A stretch of DNA of 16,299 nt from an uncultured Christensenella sp. (GTDB taxonomy: Bacteria; Bacillota; Clostridia; Christensenellales; Borkfalkiaceae): contig CAJTRW010000036.1 in NCBI GenBank assembly GCA_910578765.1, positions 1 to 16,299 on the forward strand. Direction: 5' to 3'. Shown here piece after piece: positions 6,294 through 13,425 of this stretch. The notes below the pieces were generated by a model. It saw nothing but the letters and a program-made list of their open reading frames with translations, did no database searches and was not told where the DNA came from. Both the position numbers and the translations under genes were made by a program. Numbering within the stretch: the stretch's first letter is position 1; each line of letters starts with the position of its first letter.

Positions 6294-7394
6294 ATGAAAC
6301 TTGGTGTTGTAGGTCTGCCGAACGTTGGCAAATCGACGCTTTTCAATGCAATTACGCACGCCGGAGCGGAAGCGGCAAATTATCCCTTTTGCACAATAGA
6401 ACCTAACGTCGGCGTCGTTGCCGTCCCCGACGAGAGGCTTGACAAGCTTGCCGCCCTGTACGCAAGCAAAAAAGTTACGCCGGCAATAGTGGAATTTGTC
6501 GATATTGCGGGACTTGTCAAAGGCGCATCTAAGGGCGAAGGTTTGGGAAACAAGTTTCTTTCGCATGTTCGGGAGTGCGACGCTATCGTGCACGTCGTCC
6601 GTTGCTTCGAGGACGAAAACATAACGCACGTCAACAACAAAATCGACCCGGTGGAAGATATAAAAACTATCACTCTCGAACTTATTCTTGCCGATATAGA
6701 AGCCGTAAATAAGCGTCAGGACAGAATAAGAAACACGGCGCGCGGCGGCGCAAATAAAGAAGCCGCAACGGAATTTGCCTTTTTGGAAAGACTGGAAAAA
6801 TTTTTGGGCGAAGAAAAACCGGCGCGACTTTTCGAATACTCAGATGAAGAAAAACCGCTTTTGGACAACCTGTTCCTTTTGACCGACAAACCTGTCATCT
6901 ATGCCGCCAACATTTCCGAATTCGATATGGGTAAACCCGAAAATGATTTGGCGCTTGTAAACGCCGTAAAGGAATTTGCAAACAAAGAAGGCAGCGAAGT
7001 GCTTGTAATCTGCGCCAAAACAGAAGAAGAACTTTCAAAATTGCCACCCGACGAGTGCGAAATGTTTTTGCAGGAGCTTGGGCTGGAAGAGAGCGGATTA
7101 AACCGTTTAATCAAAAAAAGTTATGCTCTTTTAGGGCTTATCTCCTACCTTACCGCCGGCGAAAAGGAAACACGCGCCTGGACAATAGTAAACGGCACTA
7201 AAGCGCCGCAGGCGGCGGGAAAAATACACAGCGACTTTGAAAAAGGCTTTATAAGGGCTGAAATTTGCGATTGGAAAACCCTTTTGGAGTTAGGCGGTCT
7301 TAACGGAGCCCGCGAGAAAGGAAAAGTACGTTCGGAAGGCAAAGATTACGTTATAAAGGACGGCGACGTGGTACTCTTCCGCTTTAACGTTTAA
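6294..7394 (+). CDS. ychF: Redox-regulated ATPase YchF (Obg-related)
   Basis: 366 residues, typical length. A P-loop NTPase of the Obg/YchF group that prefers ATP to GTP, binds ribosomes and has been linked to stress responses. Motifs: G1 loop GLPNVGKST (7-15), G3 VDIAGLVKGASKGEGLGNKF (69-88), where the GLVKGA form is diagnostic for YchF, and a degenerate G4 of the NxxE type near residues 205-209 (NISE), consistent with loss of guanine specificity. A coiled-coil insertion covers about 125-185, and a C-terminal TGS domain covers about 280-366, ending GDVVLFRFNV as in the family. GAGG lies upstream of ATG 6294. A membrane hydrolase gene follows after 17 nt and probably shares the transcript. 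Confidence 0.97.
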   Translation: MKLGVVGLPNVGKSTLFNAITHAGAEAANYPFCTIEPNVGVVAVPDERLDKLAALYASKKVTPAIVEFVDIAGLVKGASKGEGLGNKFLSHVRECDAIVHVVRCFEDENITHVNNKIDPVEDIKTITLELILADIEAVNKRQDRIRNTARGGANKEAATEFAFLERLEKFLGEEKPARLFEYSDEEKPLLDNLFLLTDKPVIYAANISEFDMGKPENDLALVNAVKEFANKEGSEVLVICAKTEEELSKLPPDECEMFLQELGLEESGLNRLIKKSYALLGLISYLTAGEKETRAWTIVNGTKAPQAAGKIHSDFEKGFIRAEICDWKTLLELGGLNGAREKGKVRSEGKDYVIKDGDVVLFRFNV

Positions 7395-7411
7395 AATAAG
7401 GAAAATTATTT

Positions 7412-8473
7412 ATGACGAAAAAGAAAAAAATTATTTGCGGAGTTGCCGCAGGGCTTGCCGCATTCGTATTAATTGCTTTAATTGTAACCTTAGGCGTTTG
7501 CAAATATTTGCTTGACGATATGTTCGGACGGGTTTCCGCGCCCGAAGATTATTCTGTTTCAACCACCTACTCCGATTCGGATACGGGCGTTGAGAGGCGC
7601 GAAATAGAATTTAAAAGCGGGAAAAACACACTGCGCGGAAATGTTTGGGGCAGTAAAGAAAGCAAAAAACTTGTTATAATTTCCCACGGGATAGGCGCTA
7701 TTTCAAACGAATATTATTCGGAAATGATATTTTTCACCGAAAATGGTTACCGCGTGCTTACCTACGACTGCACGGGCACGGCAAGAAGCGACGGTAAAGG
7801 CACTACCGGACTTTCGCAATCGCCGGTTGATTTACATAATGCGCTGCTATTTGTTGAAAATGACAGCGAACTTAAAAATCTGCCCGTTTATCTTTTCGGC
7901 CACAGTTGGGGCGGTCACGCCGTTACCGCCGTTTTAAATTACAGTCACGACAATATTAAAGCGGTTGCATCTGTTGCGGGTTATAATTCCAATGCGGGAA
8001 TTATGAAGGAATGGATGAAAAATAAAATGGGCATGGGCGGTTTTACCGGCATCATATTCCCTTTTGCCTCCTTTTGGGCGATAATAGACGCTCACGGAGC
8101 ATATAATAACACTGCGGTTAAGGGTATTAACAAAACCGAAATTCCCGTACTTGCCGTTCAGGGCGGAAAAGACGATACGGTATGGGAAGACAGCGTTTAC
8201 AATCACCGCAATGAAATTACAAATAAAAACTTCAAAACCTATTTTATAGAAAACGGCGAGCACAGCGGTGTTTTAAATCCGGATGATGAAAGCGTTCTTG
8301 CGTACAGAGCGGAAAAAGACGCTCAGCTTGAACAGCTTAAACAGCAATATGACGGTAACATACCCACAGATAAGCTTAAAGAATTTTATTCATCATTGGA
8401 CAAACACAAATATAACGATGTAAACCATGAAACAATGGGACAGATAATAGAGTTTTTCGGCAATGCAAAATGA
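7412..8473 (+). CDS. Membrane-anchored extracytoplasmic alpha/beta hydrolase
   Basis: 353 residues. KKKK at the N-terminus followed by one hydrophobic helix (about 8-30) makes a signal anchor, so the catalytic domain should face outwards. The fold shows oxyanion loop SHGIG (91-95), nucleophile elbow GHSWGG (163-168, Ser 165), acid loop GGKDDT (251-256) and catalytic His in NGEHSG (281-286, His 284): a complete Ser-Asp-His triad. This resembles the BEM46/YqkD-type serine aminopeptidase-like (Hydrolase_4) group; the substrate (ester, lipid or peptide) cannot be read. The tail after residue 290 is polar and helical. AAGGAAA precedes ATG 7412, and the gene is only 17 nt after ychF, so it is probably the second gene of that operon. 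Confidence 0.87.
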   Translation: MTKKKKIICGVAAGLAAFVLIALIVTLGVCKYLLDDMFGRVSAPEDYSVSTTYSDSDTGVERREIEFKSGKNTLRGNVWGSKESKKLVIISHGIGAISNEYYSEMIFFTENGYRVLTYDCTGTARSDGKGTTGLSQSPVDLHNALLFVENDSELKNLPVYLFGHSWGGHAVTAVLNYSHDNIKAVASVAGYNSNAGIMKEWMKNKMGMGGFTGIIFPFASFWAIIDAHGAYNNTAVKGINKTEIPVLAVQGGKDDTVWEDSVYNHRNEITNKNFKTYFIENGEHSGVLNPDDESVLAYRAEKDAQLEQLKQQYDGNIPTDKLKEFYSSLDKHKYNDVNHETMGQIIEFFGNAK

Positions 8474-8538
8474 TTTATACGATTTTCGGTCTTACTTGTC
8501 CGGAATTTAAGCTATCACTTATAACGTATTAAAAAGTT

Positions 8539-8572
8539 AAGCCCGTCTGCGGATTTTCCGCAGACGGGCTTT
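8539..8572. terminator. Bidirectional terminator between the hydrolase gene and gap
   Basis: A perfect 15-bp stem, AAGCCCGTCTGCGGA (8539-8553) with TCCGCAGACGGGCTT (8557-8571) and a 3-nt TTT loop. TTTAAAA follows on plus, and an AACTTTTTAA tail on minus, so it serves both convergent genes. Confidence 0.9.
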
Positions 8573-8585
8573 AAAATTGATTTTA

Positions 8586-9602
8586 TTACTTCAATTCGGC
8601 AAAGTACTTAATGGTTCTTACCATCTGAGAAGTGTAAGAATTTTCATTGTCGTACCAGCTTACAACCTTTACAAGCGTCGTGCCGTCACCGAGGGGCATG
8701 CACTTTGTCTGGGTTGCGTCGAACAGCGAACCGTAAGTCATTCCGATAACGTCGCTGGATACAATTTCTTCCTCGGTATAGCCGTAGGAAGCCGAAGAAG
8801 CAGCTTTCATAGCTTCGTTTACAGCCTGAGCGTCCACCTCTCCCTCGCATACGGCTATAAGCTGGGTAAGCGAGCCGGTGGGAACGGGAACGCGCTGAGC
8901 GCATCCGTCGAGAACGCCGTTAAGCTCGGGAATAACGAGACCTATCGCTTTAGCCGCGCCTGTCGAGTTGGGAACTATATTTACGGCAGCTGCCCTTGCC
9001 CTTCTCAAATCTCCCTTTCTGTGAGGTCCGTCAAGAACCATCTGGTCGCCGGTATACGCGTGTATGGTGGTCATATAACCTTTCTTGATTTTTGCAAACT
9101 TATTAAGCGTGTAAGCCATGGGTGCAAGGCAGTTTGTCGTACAGCTTGCGGCGGAAATAACCGTATCGTTTGCGGTAAGATTTTTTTCGTTAACGCTGTA
9201 TACTATCGTAGGCAAATCGTTGCCGGCAGGAGCGGAAATTACGCACTTTTTAGCGCCTGCTTTGATATGAGCGGAAGCTTTTTCTTTTGAGCAGTAAAAA
9301 CCGGTACATTCCAAAACAACGTCCACTTTGTGCGCCGCCCAAGGAAGGTTTGCCGCGTCTTTTTCCGCATAAATCTTAATAGTCTTGCCGTTTACGGTAA
9401 TACTGTCGTCACCAGCGATAACGCTATCACAATACTTATATCTGCCCTGAGCCGAATCGTACTTCAAAAGGTGCGCAAGCATTTTGGGACTCGTAAGATC
9501 GTTAATCGCTACGATTTCATAGCCTTCCGCATCGAACATCTGTCTGAAAGCCACACGACCTATACGACCGAAACCGTTGATTGCAACTTTTACATTTGCC
9601 AT
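8586..9602 (-). CDS. gap: Glyceraldehyde-3-phosphate dehydrogenase, type I, NAD-dependent
   Basis: 338 residues. It oxidises and phosphorylates glyceraldehyde-3-phosphate to 1,3-bisphosphoglycerate in glycolysis, as a cytosolic tetramer. INGFGRIGR (8-16) is the Rossmann loop; Asp 35 in AINDL is the residue that binds the adenosine ribose and favours NAD over NADP. ASCTTNC (152-158) carries catalytic Cys 154, and TTIHAYTGDQ (178-187) carries His 181. The C-terminal WYDNENSYTSQMVRT block is intact. CGGAGG lies upstream of ATG 9602. It has its own promoter and terminator and is not in a pgk-tpi-gpm-eno operon as in many Firmicutes; its only glycolytic neighbour is the divergent aldolase gene. 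Confidence 0.98.
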   Translation of the reverse strand: MANVKVAINGFGRIGRVAFRQMFDAEGYEIVAINDLTSPKMLAHLLKYDSAQGRYKYCDSVIAGDDSITVNGKTIKIYAEKDAANLPWAAHKVDVVLECTGFYCSKEKASAHIKAGAKKCVISAPAGNDLPTIVYSVNEKNLTANDTVISAASCTTNCLAPMAYTLNKFAKIKKGYMTTIHAYTGDQMVLDGPHRKGDLRRARAAAVNIVPNSTGAAKAIGLVIPELNGVLDGCAQRVPVPTGSLTQLIAVCEGEVDAQAVNEAMKAASSASYGYTEEEIVSSDVIGMTYGSLFDATQTKCMPLGDGTTLVKVVSWYDNENSYTSQMVRTIKYFAELK

Positions 9603-9647
9603 AAAATTAATTCCTCCGAATTAAAAAATTTATTTCCTATTAATTAG

Positions 9648-9660
9648 TAACCGAGGGTTA
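9648..9660. promoter_or_regulatory. Palindrome at the gap transcription start (candidate operator)
   Basis: TAACC-GAG-GGTTA is a perfect 5-3-5 inverted repeat that abuts the gap -10 box (9665-9660) and is centred on the expected start site near 9653. That is a repressor-type position. It does not resemble the CggR operator as I know it; the binding protein is unknown. Confidence 0.4.
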
Positions 9661-9688
9661 TTATAGCAAAAAACTTCGGATAAGTCAA
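9660..9688 (-). promoter_or_regulatory. Promoter of gap
   Basis: On the minus strand TTGACT (9688-9683), a 17-nt spacer, then TATAAT (9665-9660), with TGC before the -10 box (extended -10). This is among the strongest promoters in the window, as expected for a glycolytic gene. The leader is about 50 nt. Confidence 0.88.
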
Positions 9689-9784
9689 CGGATTTTTCAC
9701 TATTGATAACAACCTTTTATTCCCGCGCACTCAGCCTTAAAACAAACTAATTTTTAAACCTTTATAACTATTTTTTAAAAACGC

Positions 9785-9813
9785 TTGAAATTTGTCTTAC
9801 GATGAATTATACT
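9785..9813 (+). promoter_or_regulatory. Promoter of fba
   Basis: TTGAAA (9785-9790), a 17-nt spacer, then TATACT (9808-9813). The expected start is near 9820, directly before a short inverted repeat GGTA-GACAT-TACC (9821-9833) that would form a small hairpin at the very 5' end of the mRNA. Confidence 0.75.
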
Positions 9814-9862
9814 TAAATAAGGTAGACATTACCGCAACTACATAACAGTTTGGAGGTCTTTA

Positions 9863-10729
9863 ATGGCATTGGTTTCGGCAAAGGAAATGCTTGAAAAAGC
9901 TAGGGACGGCAAATACGCCGTAGGTCAATTCAATATCAACAATCTCGAGTGGGCAAAATCCGTATTACAGACGGCGGAAGAACTTAAATCTCCCGTAATA
10001 CTCGGAGTTTCGGAAGGCGCCGGAAAATACATGACAGGCTTCAAAACGGTTGCCGCTATGGTCAAAGCAATGATCGATGAAATGCACATTACCGTTCCCG
10101 TTGCCCTGCACCTTGACCACGGTACATACGAAGGTTGCTATAAATGTATAGAGGCAGGATTCTCCTCCATTATGTTCGACGGCTCGCATTTCCCCATAGA
10201 GGAAAATATTGCAAAGACAAAAGAACTTGTAGAAGTTTGCAAAAAGAAAGGCTTAAGCCTTGAAGCCGAAGTGGGCTCGATAGGCGGCGAAGAAGACGGT
10301 GTTGTGGGACTTGGCGAATGTGCCGACCCCGACGAATGTAAAAAAATTGCGGATTTGAAAGTTACTATTCTTGCCGCGGGCATAGGAAATATTCACGGAA
10401 AATATCCCGCAAACTGGCCCGGACTGAGATTCGATATTCTTGCCGCAATCAAAGCAAAAACGGGCGATATGCCGCTTGTCCTGCACGGCGGTACGGGTAT
10501 TCCGACCGATATGATTAAAAAAGCGATTTCTCTCGGCGTTGCGAAAATTAACGTCAATACTGAGTGTCAGCTTGCATTCCAGGCGGCAACAAGAAAATAC
10601 ATTGAAGAAGGCAAAGACCTTGTAGGCAAAGGCTTCGACCCCAGAAAGCTACTCGCCCCCGGCACCGAAGCTATTAAAAACACCGTAAAAGAAAAAATGG
10701 AGATTTTCGGCAGCATCGGAAAAGCTTAA
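9863..10729 (+). CDS. fba: Class II fructose-1,6-bisphosphate aldolase
   Basis: 288 residues, typical for the short (class IIB) zinc-dependent aldolases of Firmicutes. It splits fructose-1,6-bisphosphate into dihydroxyacetone phosphate and glyceraldehyde-3-phosphate. HLDHG (83-87) gives catalytic Asp 85 and zinc ligand His 86. LEAEVGSIGGEED (133-145) is the conserved loop with the Glu residues near the metal site. GNIHGKYP (175-182) and VLHGGTG (206-212) give the other zinc ligands, His 178 and His 208, and GGTGIP is the phosphate-binding loop. The C-terminal block VAKINVNTECQLAF is intact. GGAGG precedes ATG 9863. It diverges from gap, whose substrate is this enzyme's product, and is followed by a clear terminator. 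Confidence 0.97.
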   Translation: MALVSAKEMLEKARDGKYAVGQFNINNLEWAKSVLQTAEELKSPVILGVSEGAGKYMTGFKTVAAMVKAMIDEMHITVPVALHLDHGTYEGCYKCIEAGFSSIMFDGSHFPIEENIAKTKELVEVCKKKGLSLEAEVGSIGGEEDGVVGLGECADPDECKKIADLKVTILAAGIGNIHGKYPANWPGLRFDILAAIKAKTGDMPLVLHGGTGIPTDMIKKAISLGVAKINVNTECQLAFQAATRKYIEEGKDLVGKGFDPRKLLAPGTEAIKNTVKEKMEIFGSIGKA

Positions 10730-10744
10730 CATTAAACAAATTTT

Positions 10745-10783
10745 AATAAACCTCCGTCATTATGACCGAGGTTTATTTTTTTA
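10745..10783 (+). terminator. Terminator after fba
   Basis: AATAAACCTC (10745-10754) pairs with GAGGTTTATT (10768-10777), with a C-C mismatch and an inner GTCA/TGAC stem, then a run of T. Confidence 0.88.
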
Positions 10784-10806
10784 TTTTGTGCGCATAATTT
10801 AATAGT

Positions 10807-11223
10807 ATGAAAAAGAAATTTATTGTTTTATCCGCTATTATCTGTGCGCTGCTTTTAATACTGCTACCCGCATGCGACGCGCAAAATGCCGGTTCGCTTA
10901 AATCTATAACACGTCCCTATATTGCCCAGTATGAATGTACGGAGGCAATATTCGGCGGCGACAATATACTTGACAAATTCGATTATATCGAAGTAAATCT
11001 TTTAGACAAAGAAAAAATTCAGTTAATATTCAAAATTAAAAACAGCGAAAAGCGCGTGACGGACGGAAAATATACGTTTGACCCGAAAACGCATGAATTG
11101 TCTGCGGACATAGGCGTGTTCGGCGTCAGGTTCAAGCAAACGACAACAGTTAGGAACGGGAAATTTACCGTATCGAAAGCTATAGGCAGAAAACAATTGA
11201 TTTTGAAGTTCAAAGCAAAATGA
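10807..11223 (+). CDS. Small predicted lipoprotein of unknown function
   Basis: 138 residues. It begins with KKK and a hydrophobic signal (about 5-20) ending in the lipobox LPAC, so Cys 23 should be lipid-modified and the mature protein (about 116 residues) anchored on the outer face of the membrane. The mature part looks like a small beta-rich domain: alternating stretches such as DYIEVNLLDKEKIQLIFKI, then DGKYTFDPKTHELSADIG and RKQLILKFK. I recognise no named family. There is no Shine-Dalgarno sequence before ATG 10807; a CATAAT box at 10793-10798 ends 8 nt before the ATG, which could give a nearly leaderless transcript, but its -35 is poor. The stop codon forms the outer end of the hairpin at 11219-11259. 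Confidence 0.75.
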   Translation: MKKKFIVLSAIICALLLILLPACDAQNAGSLKSITRPYIAQYECTEAIFGGDNILDKFDYIEVNLLDKEKIQLIFKIKNSEKRVTDGKYTFDPKTHELSADIGVFGVRFKQTTTVRNGKFTVSKAIGRKQLILKFKAK

Positions 11224-11259
11224 ATTCAGCGCGCAGGTTATCTGCGCGCTGAATTCATT
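11219..11259. terminator. Perfect hairpin shared by two convergent genes, ending in both stop codons
   Basis: TGAATTCAGCGCGCAG (11221-11236), loop GTTAT, CTGCGCGCTGAATTCA (11242-11257), a perfect 16-bp stem extended by two A-T pairs. The outer TGA on each strand is the stop codon of the gene that arrives from that side. The T tail is short on both strands (ATTTTGCTTT on minus, TTCGGGTTT on plus), so it may be a weak terminator or a 3'-end-protecting hairpin. Confidence 0.7.
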
Positions 11260-11599
11260 CGGGTTTATAATTTCCCGTAATCTCCTCTATCCCTTCTTCC
11301 TCTATTTTGCCGAAAACTTCTTCCTTGCGGTCCGCCTTATTATCGGACAAAACGTCGTATATCGTTACCTGCTCCTCGGGCATTTCGGAGCCGCGCTCCA
11401 GCATACGTTCCGTCTCCTTATCGTAAACGGCAAAATCGTATTGCATTTGGGCAAGATTTTTATCCGTATAATTTTTAGTAATTTCTTCCTGCTTTCTTAT
11501 ACGGACTTTGCGCAAGTATAAGGCGTATATGAGATAAACCAAACACAATAGCACGAATGTGCCGCACACGACTATCGTAACAATATACTTTGTTTCCAT
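11255..11599 (-). CDS. Small single-pass membrane protein of unknown function
   Basis: 114 residues from ATG 11599. A transmembrane helix covers about residues 5-29 (YIVTIVVCGTFVLLCLVYLI), followed by LRKVRIRKQEE, so by the positive-inside rule the C-terminal part is cytoplasmic. That part (30-114) is charged and Glu-rich, probably partly helical, and ends EEITGNYKPE. I recognise no family. The open frame continues upstream to 11635, but a TTGACA-N17-TAAGAT promoter (11635-11607) lies inside that extension, and its -10 box ends 7 nt before ATG 11599. With no Shine-Dalgarno sequence present, the transcript would start at or one base before the ATG, so this gene is probably leaderless. Confidence 0.72.
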   Translation of the reverse strand: METKYIVTIVVCGTFVLLCLVYLIYALYLRKVRIRKQEEITKNYTDKNLAQMQYDFAVYDKETERMLERGSEMPEEQVTIYDVLSDNKADRKEEVFGKIEEEGIEEITGNYKPE

Positions 11600-11606
11600 A
11601 GATATT

Positions 11607-11635
11607 ATCTTACTACTGTTTAATACTTTTGTCAA
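11607..11635 (-). promoter_or_regulatory. Promoter of the single-pass membrane protein gene
   Basis: On the minus strand TTGACA (11635-11630, a full consensus -35), a 17-nt spacer, then TAAGAT (11612-11607). Only 7 nt separate the -10 box from ATG 11599, which leaves no room for a ribosome binding site in the mRNA. Confidence 0.75.
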
Positions 11636-11696
11636 CCTTTCGAAATGTATACGGTTTGCTTCTCATAAATACGGTACATACTAAATATATATTATT

Positions 11697-12737
11697 ATGA
11701 AAAAAATAATGTTTTGCGGCGGCGGAAGCGCCGGACACGTGGTACCCAACTTAGCGATAATCGATTTACTTAAAAGCAACTATTCCGTTTGCTATACCGG
11801 CACAGACGCAATAGAAAAAAAACTATGCTCCGACAACGAAATAAAATTTTACGAGTTTCAAGCCGTAAAATTAGTGCGCGGAAAAATTTTATGCAATCTT
11901 GCAATACCTTTGAAACTGTTCAGAAGCATAAGACAAGCCGGCAAAATTTTAGACTCGGTTAAACCGAATTTACTTTTCTGTAAAGGCGGTTACGTATGCG
12001 TTCCGACAGCTTTGGCCGCAAAAAAACGCGGTATTCCCGTAATCACACACGAGTCCGATTTAAGTCCCGGTCTCGCCAATAAAATTATTGCAAGAAACTG
12101 CAAAACAGTCCTTACAACTTTCCCCTCCACCGCCGAAAAATTCAGAAACGGCAGATATACGGGCACCCCCATGCGCGCCAATCTTTTTAAAAGAAGTAAA
12201 AAATCGGCACAGGAATTTTTTAATCTGGATACGTCGCGCCCCACTTTGATAGTATTCGGCGGCGGAAGCGGTTCGAAAATAATTAACACGAACATCAGAA
12301 AAGCGGCGTTCGAGCTATGCAAATCAATAAATATTTTGCATATTTGCGGCAAAAACAATATTGTAGACACAAATATTTACGGATATAAGCAATATGAATT
12401 TATAAACGATATGGGGCTTGCTTACGCATGCGCAGACGCAGCCGTGGCAAGATGCGGCTCAAACTCCGCCAACGAACTTATTGCGCTGAAAATCCCCACG
12501 CTTTTCATACCGTTGGAAAACTCTCGCAGCCGCGGCGACCAAATCAAAAACGCAGAATATTTTGCAAACAGGAAGCTGTGCCGTATTTTGAGAGAAAAAC
12601 AGCTTAATCCGGAAAACCTGAAAAAAGAAATTTATAAGCTTTTGAACGACGAGAAATTAAAAGCCGCTCTTTCCGATTGCAACGTAAAGTGCGGCAACGA
12701 TAAAATTATCGAAGAAATCAAATCAGCCCTTCGATAA
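11697..12737 (+). CDS. murG: UDP-N-acetylglucosamine:lipid I N-acetylglucosaminyltransferase (MurG)
   Basis: 346 residues, a GT-B glycosyltransferase of family GT28. It adds GlcNAc to lipid I on the cytoplasmic face of the membrane, making lipid II for peptidoglycan. The first glycine loop GGGSAGHVVPN (8-18) contains His 14; CKGGYVCVP (95-103) and HESDLSPGLANK (118-129) match the acceptor-side domain. GGGSGS (188-193) is the second glycine loop, and ARCGSNSANEL (251-261) with GDQIKNA (280-286) forms the UDP-GlcNAc pocket. It stands alone, outside any division and cell wall cluster, so a second paralogue elsewhere is possible. ATG 11697 fits the family start exactly but has no Shine-Dalgarno sequence. 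Its end overlaps the convergent mntP by 20 bases. Confidence 0.9.
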   Translation: MKKIMFCGGGSAGHVVPNLAIIDLLKSNYSVCYTGTDAIEKKLCSDNEIKFYEFQAVKLVRGKILCNLAIPLKLFRSIRQAGKILDSVKPNLLFCKGGYVCVPTALAAKKRGIPVITHESDLSPGLANKIIARNCKTVLTTFPSTAEKFRNGRYTGTPMRANLFKRSKKSAQEFFNLDTSRPTLIVFGGGSGSKIINTNIRKAAFELCKSINILHICGKNNIVDTNIYGYKQYEFINDMGLAYACADAAVARCGSNSANELIALKIPTLFIPLENSRSRGDQIKNAEYFANRKLCRILREKQLNPENLKKEIYKLLNDEKLKAALSDCNVKCGNDKIIEEIKSALR

Positions 12738-13338
12738 GAATTTTAAGCCCTATACCTATAAGAACAAGACCGCCTATAAGAGTAGCGATTCCCGATTTGT
12801 TCTTCAAAATATTGCCTATTTTTACGCCTATCAGCAATCCCGCAAGACTGATGGCAAACGTCGTAACGCCGATTATGGCTACGCCGACCAAAACGTTGGG
12901 AATACTGTTTTTAAGCCCTTCCGTCGCCGCAAAAGACACGCCGACGAACAATGCGTCTATACTTGTGGCTACGCCTTGAACAATAACTTCAGGCACGGAA
13001 TATTTTTTTTCTTTTATTTCCTCTTCTTTGGAACGCAATTGCTTTATCGCGTCGTAAATCATTTTTCCACCTATTATCGTCAATAATACGAACGCTATCC
13101 AATGGTCGATTTTATCGAAAATTTCTTCAAAAGCTTGTCCCAACCCGAACGCTACAAAATAGCCAATTAGCGGCATGACCGCCTGAAAAAGCCCGAAGGC
13201 AAGCGGTATCGTCGCCCCTTTAACTTTTGTCAGGTTTCTGTAACAAAGCCCGTCCGTCACGGATACGGCAAACGCGTCCATGGAAAGCGACAAGCCTATT
13301 AAAAACACCTCTAAAACCAAAACCCAAGTCAATGCCAT
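12718..13338 (-). CDS. mntP: Manganese efflux pump MntP
   Basis: 206 residues with about six membrane helices, slightly longer than the usual 180-190. It exports Mn(II). Two related halves carry the conserved acidic motifs, LSMDAFAVS (18-26, Asp 21) and VATSIDALFVGVSFA (123-137, Asp 128), which are signatures of the family. The central cytoplasmic loop (about 98-114, LRSKEEEIKEKKYS) is highly charged. ATG 13338 gives the normal N-terminus, but upstream there is only GGGTAG about 13 nt away and a TATAAA box 3 nt from the ATG, so the start of transcription is unclear. Only about 45 nt lie between the tRNA-Pro terminator tail and the start codon. The last 20 bases overlap the end of murG on the other strand. 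Confidence 0.92.
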   Translation of the reverse strand: MALTWVLVLEVFLIGLSLSMDAFAVSVTDGLCYRNLTKVKGATIPLAFGLFQAVMPLIGYFVAFGLGQAFEEIFDKIDHWIAFVLLTIIGGKMIYDAIKQLRSKEEEIKEKKYSVPEVIVQGVATSIDALFVGVSFAATEGLKNSIPNVLVGVAIIGVTTFAISLAGLLIGVKIGNILKNKSGIATLIGGLVLIGIGLKILIEGLI

Positions 13339-13383
13339 AAATTTATACTACCCGTTTTAATTTAAGCCCGTACGGCAAACACC

Positions 13384-13424
13384 TTAAAATAAATAAAGCA
13401 GAACTAAATTTATTAATTCTGCTT
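13384..13424 (-). terminator. Terminator after tRNA-Pro
   Basis: On the minus strand AAGCAGAA (13424-13417) pairs with TTCTGCTT (13403-13396) around an AT-rich loop, followed by TTATTTATTTT. Confidence 0.75.
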
Positions 13425-13425
13425 T

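Noticed and set aside
8577..9290. Plus-strand open frame of 237 residues antisense to gap
   Set aside because: It lies wholly opposite a conserved, complete GAPDH gene, includes part of the terminator region and has no ribosome binding site or recognisable domain.
9603..9862. Small RNA or extra small gene in the gap-fba intergenic region
   Set aside because: The region is explained by two divergent promoters and leaders; no terminator-like hairpin or coding frame with a ribosome binding site was seen in the middle.
13339..13400. Possible yybP-ykoY manganese riboswitch or MntR box before mntP
   Set aside because: Only about 45 bases lie between the tRNA-Pro terminator tail and the mntP start, too short for the riboswitch. 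A CCGTACGG palindrome (13368-13375) is present, but its flanks do not support a convincing MntR site.
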